A DNA stretch of 64,000 bases from Mugil cephalus. Its lineage: Eukaryota; Chordata; Actinopteri; Mugiliformes; Mugilidae. The DNA lies in assembly GCF_022458985.1 (NCBI RefSeq), contig NC_061788.1, positions 2,067,826 to 2,131,825 of the forward strand, read 5' to 3'. Numbering within the stretch: the stretch's first letter is position 1; every line of letters begins with the position of its first letter. Positions 39,892-54,200 of this stretch are shown in pieces. Under the pieces are notes generated by a model. That model was not told where the DNA came from. It saw only the letters and a program-made list of their open reading frames with translations, and ran no database searches. The position numbers were made by a program, and so were the translations under genes.

Positions 39892-42204
39892 TGCACCCGT
39901 GGGACGTGATCCAGCTCCGGGGTCTGAGGGGAACCTGATAACACCTTCATGGCCGCCGCGGTGAAAAGCTCCTAAAGTGCCTCCGAGCTTCAAAGATACG
40001 AACGAATCTGAAGCTTTTCACCGGGAGGGAAAACACATTCAAACAGGAAGCGGTTAGCGTAGCTTAGCATAACGACAGCTAGCCTGGCTCCGTGCAACGA
40101 CAACAAACCAACAAGTTATTGAACTTCATCTCATCACACTCACGCCAGTTCATTAGGTACATCAGTGAAGCAGTGAAGCAGGCAGTTTGTGTTCTTGTTG
40201 TGGTTGTTTTCAGGTAATTTAGAATATTTTGTGTCTTAAATAGTTTTCTCTCTTTTTGTCATTTTAGTCAAGTTTGGTCAAATATTAATACACTCACTTG
40301 CCAGTTCATTAGGTACACTAGTATATTCATTCTAACATATCAGTCCTGCACTAAATCAGTCATCTGTAATGTTTTGTTGGAGCTTTTTGTCGTCTTTTAC
40401 TTTTACTGTACTGTTGTGGTTGATTTTTCATCTTTCTGTGTCTCATTTGGTTTGTTTTTGTCTGTTTTTGTGACTTGTTTTGACTTGTTTTAGTCAGGTT
40501 GCATCTTTCTTTGATGTAAGGTTGAATAAAAAGTCAAAATAATAGAAACACGGGTCAGTTGAATAATATTACAACATAAAAACCGAGTTGACTCAACATC
40601 TGAGTTATTTTAACACCAGAACGTCCATGAAGATGTAAAGCAGGACTGTTACATTATTCACTAGTGTAACTAATGTGGCGATTCTGAGCTTTAAGCTAGT
40701 TTTGTTAGCTTTGTAGCAGCTTCCAGTTATGTGTCTTCATGCTAAGCTAAGCTAACTGCGTCCTAGCTTAGCCTGACTGAGTCCTATAACGAGTGAACGT
40801 CCTTCTCCTTCATATAAAACTAAAGGGTCGACATCTTTCCTCCTGCTCAGCGTCAGATTAAACTTTAGTGTCGGTCACGTTTCCAAACACCAGCATCACT
40901 TTTAACATTTTCACCCTCCACCTTTTCTTTCTTTTTTTTTCTAAATTCATCCAGGAAACGATGCTAACAGAAAATATACGGACACTGTTCAGACTTTAGA
41001 GCAAAGGAACCTGTTAACGAAGCGGCCGGTTAAAAGTGAAACGTCGTCAGTGACGAACACGGAGCCTCATGCAGGACAGATTCGTTTCTGAGGCAGCAGC
41101 AGAAAAACACTTAGACGGGATTAATTCATTACAAGTTAATATAACTGTAAATATAGAGAGAGAAAATAAAAATCCTCAGCTGCTGCTGCTGAGCTTCTTT
41201 TAAAGAACTGAACTCAGACTCATGTTTTATATTTTAGATATAAACATTTGCTGTTTTATCTTAAATCCTCAAACTTTCCTCACATTTAGAAATTTACTTT
41301 TTTTATTTTTTAAACTAGCGGATGTTCAGAACATCTGGCACCAATGACTGGACCAGAAAAGGTTGAACGCACCAAAAAAAAAAAAACTAGAGCCAAGAAC
41401 CAGCTGGTTCTACACCTGAGAGGAAATAACTCCTCGTACCAGCAGGGGGCAGTAGTCTGGATTCATCTCTCAAAAGAGGAAACAGGAAGAGCTGCAGTTA
41501 GCATGGATGCTAAGACGAAGCGATTCTTCGTAGCCTCGCAGCTAACAGCTTCTCTAAGCTTCATTCATTCTAGTTTTAACTTTCAACACTTCCTGTTTCT
41601 CCTTTTGTGCTCGGAGCCGATCGGCTTTTAACAATCAACGTATTTACTGATATTTATGATCTGACCCTTTGATTTGCATATTTTTAAGCAACTGCTACTG
41701 AGTTTTAGTCTTTATGAATGAAATACCTCAGTATTTTTTGGGGTGGGGGGGTTTAGCTGTTCCTGCATGAGGCCGGTTCATCGTCTTCCTGTTCAGCCTC
41801 TTCATGAACCTTTGTGTCTTGAGAGGAAGTGATGTTCTACATTAGCACCTGATATCACCTCTCCCTTTGCTTCCATGTCGTCATTTCAGTCCATGAGCCC
41901 ATTTTAATTAGTTTTTTTTTTTTTTTTTAATATAATAAATACATCCAAACGAGAGACGTGTCGCCCGAGCGTCTGAGGGGAAACATTCACCGAGCTGGTC
42001 CGAGCGGCCGGAGGCCAGCGAGGAGCCTGAAGGCCGAGTTTCAGTTTGTTTTGCATTTGGTCGTCCTTGTGTTAGTGTTTGGCTTCTTGCGTTAAAGCAG
42101 CTTTGGTTCAACACGTCCCTCTACGTCCCTCTACGTCCCTCTACGTCCGTCCAGCTGCTGCAGTGGATTTGTTTTTTTTTTACTTTCACCCCGTTCAGAC
42201 GGCG

Positions 42205-45200
42205 TTAGATGACGTGTGTGATGTAGAAGGTGAACTCCATGTCCATGGCGGTCTGCGGGACGCTGGCGCTGCCTCCGTGGATGACCGGGATCAGGGCGCT
42301 GTCCATCTCGTTCATGTAGCGCTGGGGGAGGAGTCGGCCTCCTGAACCCGCCTGGTACTCCACCTGAGACCAGAGACAAAACCTTCAACACACTGATCAC
42401 AACATACAGCACCATGACTTTAACGTCCAGCTACAATAAATACAGGAATATTTCTTACTAGAAACATCAGTGAACGTTGATTTACTTCATTAAAGCCATT
42501 AATTGTTTACGTGTCCTGGTCCTGCAGTGTAATAAAAGTGTAATAAAAGCCCCTTTAACGTATTGAAGTGTCAGAGTGACTCTACCATGTCGTCCTGAGT
42601 GGAGACGCGCAGCGACAGCGAGTTGATGGCGCTGGCGGCGAGGACGGCGAGATGAGGCGTCAGAGCGCTGCAGGTCGCCAACGCCATCTCCTTCTGAAAC
42701 ACGCTGCAGGACGCCAGCACCGAGGCCAGACTAGCGCCACCATCAGGAGACTTCAGCTGGTAGAAAACCTGCAGACGGATCAGAGCTCAGCTCACACGTC
42801 TGGACTCGTTTGTTTAGCTGCTCTGAGCCGTGTGAGTGTTTATGAATAAAGGTAAAAAAAAAAGAAGAAAGGTAAAGTCACCTCGGTGCATCTGATGGTG
42901 CGACCGTCCACCTCAAAGTCTGCGTCCTGCTGCATCCTAACGCTGCGAACTCCGTCCAGAGGTCGACCGTCGACGCCGCTGGTTTTACTGCAGAAAAAAC
43001 AAAGTCACGTTTTAGAGCGTTTTAAACTTTCTTTATTAAACTGAATCCAGTTCTTCACGTGTCCTGATTTGACTGAACTCATCTCTATCAGTGAAACCAG
43101 AGGAGGTTTGTAACGGGGTGAAACAGCCTCTATTTAACCTCCTGAGACCCTGCGTCCTCATATGGGGACGTTAGGCTTTAGGTTTTATCGTAGTTTATTC
43201 TGCTTCATTTAACCCCATTGTCCTCATTAGTGGACACATTCGTCTGCCATCTAGTGGCAGCAAAGGTTAAAATGTATTTATTTATTATTATTAATAATGT
43301 TTCTAGTTTGATATGATGTTCATATTTAACAAAGTACTAATTTTTGCTAATTAGCAAGTACTCGTTTGAGGACGTTGGGACTTCATTGTTCTGTCTCTGC
43401 TCAGTCATGTTCAGGTATTAAAACAAACAGTTTTATATTTGGTCGCACATTGGTGACTTTTTAATATAATATAAATAATGAAATAATCCCAGTGTCCACA
43501 TACGAGGACATTTTTTCATTTTATTTTTTTTCAAAAACTACTACTTCCTGTTTAAAGATGATGCTTTAGGTCCCACTGATACCAAATACCTTGGACAAAT
43601 TAAAAACACATAGCAAATAAAAGCTCAGATCTCGGGAAGTTAAAAAAGGGTTTTATGAACTGAAATTGGATGTTTTTAATGAAGAATCTTTAAAATCTCA
43701 ATCAGGAAAAAAATGTAAATTCAAATAACTTTATTCTTCTGGCCAGTTTCTTTATCCATGTCTGCTTGTTTGTTTCCATATTTATTTACACACGGCGGAC
43801 GTTTATAACGTAAGACACGTTATTCTTCTTGGACTGAACTGGAGCAGCGTTTAAAATAGTACAAACAAGGTAAAATCACAGACACAATCAGCTGATTCTA
43901 GTGTGTAAAGGTGAGTTGTGTGTGTGTTGTGTGTGTGTTGTGTTGTGTTACCCCGTGTTGACCGGTGAACTCCAGTCAACCCAGCGGACGGTGACGTTCT
44001 CTCGGACCTCGGCGCCGTCGTTCCGGCCGCAGGGGATGTGGAAGTCGGTCTGGTCCCTCAGAGCCGAGCGCAGAGACTCCATGGTCTCCGGAGGGATTTG
44101 AACCATCAACCCGTCTGATTTAAAAACAACAACAACAACAACAACACAAGAGTTACTGTGGTTCTGTCTTCTGTTTATTCTGCTCAGCGCTTTCACTTGG
44201 TGAAATTAAACCGTTCCCACCTTCGACGATACTGGACTTGGCGATGAAGCCTGAGGAGGCTTTGAGGGCTCCGTTAAAAACGACAAAACTGGCTCCAGTC
44301 ACTGTGAGAGAAAACAGGAGCAACACAAATAAACGAGGAGTCACTGAAGAAGCTGAAATAAGTAGTAGTAGTAGTTTTTACAGTACAAGGACATGATGTT
44401 AGTTTATATGCGAAACCTAAAACAAATAACTTCTAAGATCTTCAGACTGAAGCTGGATTCAATCAGATCATTTAAAAAGCCCAGATTCCGACCAGGACCC
44501 TGATAATAATAATAATAATGACTGTGATAATAGTCTGACCTGTCCGGGTCTTGCCTGGCTTGCTGTTGGCCTGCGTCTGATAGTTTCCGTCCTCGTTCTG
44601 GAAACACACCAGGTGAGAGTCGGCCTCGGAGCTGAATCTGGCTCCGATGCTGATCACGTGTTCGTTGGATGAGTTCACCACCTTCTGCATCTGTAGGAGA
44701 AAAGACACGTGTGTCCTCGTCCATGTTTGCTCGTCTGCAGGACCCTGATGGTTTTTGGTACCATTGTTAACACTCACCTCGTTGAAGCTACTCTTGGGGA
44801 TGTCGATGTAGCTGTGGCCCATCTCCATGTGGATCCTCAGACCCTCCACCACCGCCAGGCTGTACTGGTAGTTCCTCAGGTCCTGGAGGAAAAACAGTTT
44901 ATGAACATGAGCCGGAGTCGAGGGTGAATGACCTGAACGTGGGAAACGACCTCTCACTTACAGCCAATAAATTCATGATGGTGTGTCCCGTCTCCCGATA
45001 CACCGAGTCACGAAAGCGGATGCTGATCATCGGAGTCGGATACACTGGAAAAGACAGGGCGGATTTAGGTTTCCTGGTTTTAATAGTGCTGTCCAACAAT
45101 TCAAACTTTAATCAGGTTCATCACACGGTCGCTGCCGATTCATTTTGATTCATCACAATTAAATATCATTCAATTTAATCTAACGTGTGTTTTTTTAATG

Positions 45201-48200
45201 TCAACATTAGTCCACGTTAATGTGTAGCTACTAAGACGGGCGAGTATCGGCAAGAACGTCACGATACGTATCACGATACTCGAGTCATGATACGATATTA
45301 TGATATTCTACATAGTTCACTGAGAACTTTTAAATGCAGTGAGTAAATAAAAAAACTGTATTTAAATTTAAATGATCCATTTAAGTTTGTTGCACTTGTA
45401 CAGAAAGTGGATCAAGTTCTTGCCACTTAAATGTCTCCTTGTCTCCTACAGGGATGGAAATAAAATGCCTTTGCATACGTATCAGTTTGCCTGAGGTTTC
45501 GGTGGCTGCGGATGCTACAAACGAAGCCAGACTCATATAAACCAGAAGCTTTTAAAGCGAAGAGGCGAAGCGGAAACTACCCACCGTTGTACTCGGCTCC
45601 GAGCCGCAGAAGCAGCCTCAGAGGAAAGACTTTGGCCCAGGGCACCTCCAGCTTCTGGATGAGGAGGCCGAAGAGGAAAGGCTGCGGCGGCAGAGTGAGG
45701 CCCTCCAGAGGCTGACAGGTGGGAGAGAAGAACAGCATCCCGGCGTGATCCTTACTCCCCAGGAAGCTGCTGGTGAACGTCACGTTATCCAGCTCCTCCA
45801 GGAACTTCCCTGCGACACAACATCTCTAGTTTCTAACGCGTCTGATGAAAAAATAAATCAGTAAATAATCCTCTGAATGTTGCTGTGTCCTCGCTACCTT
45901 TCTGGGCGTCTTGGTACAGGCTGAGATAGAGAGTGAACAGGTCCTTAGGAAGAGTTTTCTCCTCAGGGAGACACTCCAGCAGGAAAACCACCTCCTTCTG
46001 TCCCAGAGCCTGGAGACCGTTGGAGCCGAAGCACCAGCACTGTTTACCGGAGTCTGGACGACACGACACGAACAAGTTGGTCAGCAGGTAATATTCTCCA
46101 CCGGACGTTACGAATCTGATGTGGTTATTTATTTTAGGTCGAGTAGAAGAAGAAGAGGAGGAAGAAGAGAAGGAAGGAGATGAGGAAGAGGAGGAAGATG
46201 GAGATCAGGAAGAAGAAGAGGATGAAGAGGAAGACGTCAGCTCGACTCACATGTGACGAGTTTGACATTGACCAACAGGTTTGCGTTGAGGATGAACGTC
46301 AGTGGGCGGGGGCCTCCCTCCTCCAGGAGGTGCAGGATCTGACACGGAGCAGGACTCACCTCCACCAGAACTTCTGACAAAAAGAAAACAGAGAAAACAG
46401 AGAAAAGTTTAACTTCATAACATTTGAGGTTGTTGCCATTTGATCTGGATTCTAGATCAAAGGTAAAAGTCTATGACGATTACTCTCCTGTCAATCACTG
46501 CATTAAGCCCCGCCCCCCAAACGACCTGATTGGCCCAGCAGATCTTTGCAGGAGAATAATCAGTTCCCAGCGGAGAAACTTCAGTAAAAGAATGAAGAGG
46601 AGAGAGGAAAAGAGGAAGATGAGGGGAGACTCTGGTCATGGGGGTAAAGAGGAGGAACCCACCTCCTCCCGCCTCCTCTCCGGTGATGATGAGCAGCGGT
46701 GGCAGCTCGTCCTCGTTGTCCGGCAGCAGACTGGGAACCCTGTTCACCGAAGAACCGATTCCAGCCAGTAAAGCATAGTCCCAGGGTCCAGAGGGAGGAG
46801 GTCGCACCACCTCCACGCTCCCAGAAGCCTCGGGGGGGGCAGAGCCACCGACTCCAACCTCTGACCCAGCTGAACCAGGCTGAAAGGAGAGGGAGGGGTT
46901 ATTATTATTAGTGTTCATCATGTTTAAACATTTATATCGATGAGGGACGTCTAGATCCGATCAGTTCATGTTGAATATCATTTGATCTGAGTTCCTTTCT
47001 CTTTTTCTTTCTTTCCAGCCGTGTCATTAGCCGAACACCATTAAACAGAAGACGATGTTCTGAAGCTACAGGGACGTAGTTTTGGTTTCAGGCCAACATA
47101 AAATAAATACCAACAAAAGATCAGGACGTCCTATTTCTATTTATAGAAAAGCCTGGTGGAGAATACGAACTGCTGGTTCATCGCCCGGAGAAGAATTTAA
47201 CCTTCTCACAACTAAACGCTGATGTTCTCTTCGAGGTGAGAACACGGACTTTATATAAAGGTGAAGCCAAAGCTAGTAGAGCTCCCCCTGGTGTCCGGCT
47301 GCAGTATGGGTCATAAGCTCCACCCCCTCCATATTAGTGGGCGGGGCTTGGTTCAAACTAAAACACTAAAATACATGTCAGTTTTTTAATGATATTTTTG
47401 TCATTTTAATATAACGTTGATGAATGTTTAAGTGTTAGTTCAAAGCTTAGTTATGTATAGAAACAGGATGCGACATAACGGTGACCCGTTGCCATGACAA
47501 CCGCTTTTAGACAAACTTTTAGAAATAAGTTCAGTGTATAATCATTTTATTTCTAATTGGTGGAGGAAGAGCAGATTCAATTCACAGAAAACACCAGCGA
47601 GTCTGGACGAAGAGGGGGCGGGGCATCGATGTCGTGGCTCCACCCTCACACCGCACTGATCAGTCACAGGATGGCGCCGCCCGTGTCGCCGGGAACATAG
47701 CGTCAGTCTGGCTGATGAGGAAGTGGAGACACGCTGCCCGTGTTTATAGACGGGTTGTGGGGGAGAAATCTTACTGATGTCAGCTCTGGGATGACGCCGC
47801 TGAACTCCTGCGAGCTCCTGCGGCTCGTCACCGACAGCCGGCTGGTGTCCGCCACCTCTCCGTTCGGCAAGATGCCATCAGCAAACCACACTCGCTTCTG
47901 TTCACGGGGACAACCTGAAAACATAGAAGTATTGTCCTAGAGTCCACCTGATTCAGTCCAACAAGCCTTTACCGTGGCTGAACTAAAATGAGTTTGACTG
48001 AGTTTGTTCTACGGCGTGTGAGAGGATTCATACCATCGTTGTTGGGGTGTTTGAGGACAGACACAGGAACCATGACGGTGGGCGGAGGAGAGTTCAGGGT
48101 GCCGGCGGCGCGAGCCTGCTGGAGAGGAGGGATGGTGCTGCAGTACTCAGAGGGCACGTTGGGGTTCGGGCTGGGACCCGTAGGGGTCATCATCCGCTCC

Positions 48201-51200
48201 AGGGCCTGAGCTGCAAGACAGAAAGAAAAAAAAAAACATTATTTTAAACCATTTAAAGGACCAGCAGGCAGGATTTAGTGCCACCCAGTGGTGAGATTGC
48301 AGATTGCAACCCTGCACATAAAAACATGACAATATGTTTGTTTAGATCCTCAGTCATCCAGGTCGAAGGAGGCTCAGCCTGAAGGTCCAGCAACAACTAA
48401 TGTGACTTACTACTGAGCTACTATTCGCTGTGAGGCTAAGAAGCTAGTAAGAGCTACCATTAGCTGGAATGCTACGCAGCTAGTAAGAGCTGTTATTCCA
48501 CGACAAAAATAAACCATATTACACCTTAAAAACTTATTCAATTAAATCCTTCATAATGAGTTTGTTTTTGTACCTTTAAGTGAACCATCATGAACCTTTG
48601 CTCCACCTACAGCACTTTATCTAAAGCTCTTCATCGTCCTGATGACGAAGGACGGACGTGAGCCGGTCGTGACCGAGACTCTTTCTGGTTCCACTCTCGA
48701 CGCTGACGTAGCGCTGGTCTTACATTATATTGATTAAGCATTATAGCGCTTCCATCGACCCGGTTTGTACTGTCAACAACTACAGCGTGGCAGCGCAAAG
48801 ACAAGATTCAGGTTAGCAGAGGAACTGACGGGAGTCGTTTCACCTCAATGAGCAAAGGAGGGATGACACGGCACAAAAAAAAAAAAAACAGAAAGGTCAT
48901 CCAGGGCTAAAAATTAAGTGAAAACAGTGAGACATGTCTTACCTCATCCTCATCATCCTCATCGTCATCATCTCCTCTGATAAAACTCTACATCCTCTTA
49001 GTCTAATGCAGACTTTCTGAAGCTGCTCTTTGCTCCAGGTCTGTTTGCCTCTAATAGTCGACTATATCTGGACGCCTCCGTCCCGACTGGAGACGTAGAC
49101 GAGAGCAGGATCATAACACAACGCAACACAACGCACAACGCAGCATCTGCAAGCCACGAAAGTGGATCAGCTCCTTCCTCCTAATTTAGACGGCGTGTGA
49201 GCATCACATGTCTGCAGCGCGAGGCGTGTCCTGTATCACACACACCGAAAAAAAATAACACCAAGGACAAATGCCAGTGTCCTGCTGTAACTCTCTCCTC
49301 CCTCTCTCCTGTCCTCTCACCCCTCCCTCCCTCCCTCCCTCCCTCCCTCCCTCCCTCCCTCCCTCCGATCTCCTTCCATATCTCTGCTGCAGTCTTTTAA
49401 CTGTGAGACCAGTCAAAGCCGGCGCAGAAACCAGACGTCGAGCAAATAAACAAGTCTTTTGAGTCTTAAATAAATCATCCGCTGTACAATGAAAACGTCT
49501 ATTTTAAGTTTTAAAACTGATTCGTGAGTTTATAAAGTGACAAAAATTTAAAGTCAGTAGATTTGTTTTCACCAAACACACACACGACAAGACGTCCAAC
49601 CAGATCGTGGAAGCACTGAATGCATCAACTCGTGGAGAAATTGACGCAAACAAAACAGAAAATGAGGCAAAACTACTGTGACGCACGTCTACATAATTGA
49701 ATCCAGTAGGGGGCGGTAATGCACCTGCAGCCTGGTTAGACAGCGAGCAATCGAGACAAAATAAGATACAGGAGGAGCAGCAGATGAAGAAGAAGAACAA
49801 GACGCAGAGGAGTGGAAGAAGCAGAATAAGCAGGAAAAGACAAAGCAGAAGAACAAGAAGAAGAAGAAGCGTATTGTTTTGAAAAGTTTATCGGAGGCTT
49901 TTATCAAACGATGCTAGATGCTTTGAATGAAGATTGAGCAAACAGATCGTAAACTCAGCCCTAAGTTTGAGGCTGTGGATCCCAGAGAGAAGATGAACAG
50001 GGTCAGTCTGACTCTGCTGCAGTGAGGATTTATCAGGGCCAATCAAAACGCCGTGGGCGGGGCTTCATGTGGCGATGGAAGTCATCCATCTGAGAAGATG
50101 TGGAGTAAATATCTCCTCTGTCTCGGTTCAAACACGCCGGGTGGAATAATAAAAATGTAGCGCTACGATGCTGCATCAGGCTACAACACACAAGCACTTA
50201 GCTCTTACCTCTGTGGATGCTGTCGAAGCAGATGACGCACACTCGAGCCTCTTTCTCCAGATACTTCAGCTTACACTTCCTGTTGCAGCACACGGCGCAG
50301 TAAACCTGGACCAGACGAAAACAAAAACAAACTCAGGGTGTGTGTGTGTTTTGAAGCAAGTTGTTCCCGTCTGGTCCCCGGAGCAGGAGCTGGACAATAA
50401 CACATCCTGAACAGCCCTGGCTAATTCTGCTTTAATCACCGGCCTTTAAAAGGACTTAGCTGCTTTAGGACGCACACGGCTCAGTGCAGATCTGTGGAAG
50501 AGCTGGAAAAAGAACTGCTGACTCACGCTCTCTGCTTCCATGACTCCAGCCTGGGAACCTTTTCATTTAACACTTTCACTTCGATATCAGGGACGTGACG
50601 ACGCATCGCGAGGCGGTTAGAGATCGATATAAATCAGAGCGCGATCTAGTTTTCAGTTCACTCGATTGACGTCATATATCACTACATAAAAAAAGAGATT
50701 CTCTTTAATTTGCTGGAGAGAAAATATGATTTGTAGTTTTTATATATATATAAATATATCTATTTTTATACATGCATTCATTGCATACTTTGTGTTTTGA
50801 GGTGACATCCTACCTCAGAAATGTGTTTTTTGTCTTTTTCAGTCATAATTTGTCTGCAAACACATTCTGTTAAAGAAAATCGTGAGGAAATTGTATCGTT
50901 AACCCAGTAGTAGAAATCGTATTGAATTGTGAGTTGAGTGTCTCTGCATTTTTAACACTCTGGAGTTGAAAGATGCGGCAGTGAATTCAAATCACATGAC
51001 CAATTACAAAAGACGTAGCAGCAAAACGCAGCGTCACCGAGTCTCTGTTTCAGCTTCTGTAGAAAGAACTAACTTCAACCTATGGACCAGTTTTTAAAGT
51101 GTGTTGACAGGCCAAGTAAAACTAGACTTATTATGAATAATTTATAGCACACTTTATCCTGAATGTTGTTGTCATGTTGTGCGTTTGGTGCACAGAGAAA

Positions 51201-54200
51201 TGAACAGCGCTAGTTAACGGATAACGAGCTTCAAATGCTCTGAAGCCAAAAAGTAAATAAATTAAAGAAAACATGACACCTCCTCCTATTGGTGGTAAAT
51301 GCATCCCATCAACCAATCAGGAAATGATGTGTCAACGGTTGCTAAGGAAAAGGGAAAAGTTGTGGGAGTGATGTTATATTCAGTTTATGGAGCGACTGCA
51401 ACCAAAGAGACAGAAGAGACAGAAGACAGTTTAGAAATTGGACAGATTTGGGACATTTACTAATTATTACTGACTGAGACCTGATGGTGTTTGAAATGGT
51501 CATAAACAGTTGTCTGATGCATTTCATGCTTGTGAATGTAAATAGTTGTAAATAACTTTGTTGTTTGCTAAATTTGCTTTTGAAGTTTACAGTTCGGATT
51601 TGCTTTCTAAGAAAGTTTGGTTCAACATGTTTGTGGTTTTCAGTCAAAAATGAAACTTTTTCTACTCAGATTTTATGGCTTTAGTCTTGTTTTATGTCCC
51701 GTGTGTTAATACAGTTTGTCAGAATGAAAACTAAAACTCTTAAGTCACATGTGAGTTTGAGCTGAAAAGAATGAAACCAAACAAGGAACCAGGTGAAGAG
51801 TTTTTATCATGAAAATGACCAATTATACTCTGGACTTCAGGGAGATAAATCAAAGCTTTAGACTGGTGTTTAATTCTGTCAGTCTTGTGTTTAGTTCTAG
51901 TTTATTATTCTTATCCTTCAATACCCCACAGCACTGTAGCCCTTTCCAGTTCTGTTCTTATGTATTGTTTTCATGCACTGATTTTACGTTTTGTTTTATG
52001 ACTTTGATGTAAAGCACCTTTTGGCCATTGTAAAGGGCTGGAACAATAAAATTTGATTGGTTGGTTGAATGTATGGTTACATCCCTAATCAATATAAACA
52101 GCATGGCTCCTGGCAGGTGTTGAGATATACAGTACACGCTTTAAAAAGTTTGCTTCAAAATTTTCTACATTTCTGCATAAAAACAACTCAAAACATCAAA
52201 AGAACAAAGCAGACAAAGAGAACCATGTGTTTTATTGGGTCTTTATCTACTTCCAGGACCTGAACCAGAGAACATATTTCACTCACCTTCCCACAGGCTC
52301 GACAGTGGTGCCTCCTCTTGGTGAAGGTGAACCTCTGGCTGCAGTTCATACAGTTGGGAGCTTCGGAGTCGGGCACCCACTCAGGTTGTCTGCTCCCCAG
52401 CTCCTCCACCCCCTCCCTCTTCCAGCTCCCCGGCCGGGGCCCGTCGGTGGAGGGCTCCCCGGGGTACGGCGGCGGCTCGGAGAGTTCATCGTAGCCCACG
52501 CTATAATCCTGAGTGGCGTATGTGGGACTGTAGTCCCTGAAGTTGGAGTGTTCCTCTGTGAGACTGGGGCTTACGAGTGAACACTCCTCCTCTGCTACTG
52601 CAGAAGCAGAAGGACTGGGAGTCTCTGCTCCTAATCCTCCTCCTTCCTCTTCGCCTCCTGCTGGTGGAGATCTTGCAGCTTGGCAGTACAGCTGTTTGGG
52701 TCTGGCTCCTCCGTAGGTGGGCTGTAGATCGGGGCTACAGCCTTGCTGGGACTGGAAAGTGTTTAAAGAATAGTTCCCATCCTGTGAAACTGACGGAGCT
52801 CCGGGGTTAAAACTCGTCCTGTCACTTTCAGGAGAAGCCAGACTCTCCACCTCGTCCTCCAACGTCCCTCGACCACAACTCCTGGGCTCCTGTTCCACCA
52901 GCCTGTCCTCCGGCAGAGTAAAATCTACAGAGCTACTGCAACAAGAAACCCCACCTGTACCCTGCTCTGCTTCGGTGTGAGCCTGGAGGAACGCATCCAG
53001 CTCCTCGTCGGTGACCAGCAGCTCGGCCTGGTCGCTCTCGGGCAGATACTCGAAGCCGAACTCAGGAGGATCCACGGGACTGGGCTCCGAGCATGAGCCG
53101 TGGGAGGGAAGCTCTTCAGCAGCAACAGGGTAAGGAGACGGTTCAGGGTGGACTTGCTGTCCCTCTGGAGACAGTCTGTCCTCTGCTGGTTGTGCTACTT
53201 CCTCCTGGGCTTGGTCTTTGACCTCTGACAGAGAGTCTGCCTCCGCGCTCTCAGACACATCTGTAGCTTTCCCCGACTCGTCCTCTTTGTCCTTTGAGTT
53301 CACCAGAGCTCCACACATGGACACGGCGCAGGGCAGACACGACAAACTCACCGGTTCATCGTGTGAGGATCCCGAGTCTCTGACTTCCTGCACCTCGTCC
53401 TCTTTGTCAGTTTCTTTAACCGTCTCACTTTGCTCTACAGAGTTAGCCTCCGTCACCTCTTCGCCATCGCCCGTCTCCTCTTTCTCCTCTTTCTCCTCTC
53501 TCGACTCGCCGGACGTCGTCACCGGTGGCGACGGTAAATCGTCCGAGGCTTCGCCGCTCTTTTCCACCGCCGCAGGAAGGATGACGTCCAGCAGACTGAG
53601 GGAAGACGAGTACCCGCCGCTCAGTTCATTCCCCAAAGACGCTTGCTGCTCCTCCCCAGCGTCTCTAAAGCTGCTTAGCTCCTCCCCAACCACGGGGCTG
53701 TCAAAGTCCACAAGCAGCGCCTCTGTCTGCTCCTGCTCCTGCTCCTGCTCCTCCTTCTCCTCCTCCACCTCCTTTACCTCTTCCTCCTCCATCATCTGCT
53801 TCTCCACCACGTCCAGCTCGCTGAAGGCATCGTGGCTGTCTGCCCGGACCAAGATGGCGGCGCTCGCGTCGCTGACGAGGTCGCACACGGGCTTCAGAGC
53901 TCGGTCCGGGCAGGGAGGGGCGGAGCTTTTAGCCGGCCGGTGATCCACCGACGACAGGAGGTCAACGCCGGTGAGAGGCTGCTGGCCCGGCTCCCTGCAG
54001 GAGCTGGAGGTGTCGGGGCAGCTGGTGGCGGAGCCATAATGGAGAGAGTTGAGGTCCGGGAGGCTCGGTGGGGCCGAGGGTAAACACTGAGGGCCCAGAG
54101 AGGAGAAAGGGTACGAGGAGGGCTTCAGGAAAACGGGACGGCATTCAAGTTCCTCTGTGAAACAAGAAGAAAAAGACAAAGTTTTAGTCATCACCAGCTA

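Larger units (their letters stand above)
36474..42204. other. Intergenic DNA between the SEC14-like 5' end and the zfyve16 stop
   Basis: No gene is recognised in 5.7 kb. It contains the ATAAATATTTTCTGGTTT repeat copies (36730-37400), five spaced G-rich repeat cores (38241-39105), a 20-nt C run (39872-39891), Tc1-type end sequences (40143-40330), a CTCF-like repeat copy (41400-41560) and a dispersed GC/CCAAT repeat (37540-37610). The SEC14-like promoter should lie near 36.5-36.6 kb, and the zfyve16 3' UTR just below 42.2 kb. Confidence 0.5.
48316..50208. other. zfyve16: zfyve16 intron 3, remaining part
   Basis: Holds a copy of the CTACTATTCGCTGTGAGGCT dispersed repeat (48410-48500), a (CTCC)n microsatellite (49321-49366) and a GTAGGGGGCGGTAATGCACC repeat followed by AAG-rich sequence (49700-49875). 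No gene is visible. Confidence 0.55.

Noticed and set aside
53218-53943. 241-residue Ser-rich plus-strand open frame
   Set aside because: Antisense of the acidic Glu/Ser-rich part of the large zfyve16 exon.
52188-54194. Assignment of the FYVE gene to zfyve9 (SARA)
   Set aside because: The Smad-binding exon is SARA-like, but the start [39 protein letters not shown] and [12 protein letters not shown] words are specific to endofin.
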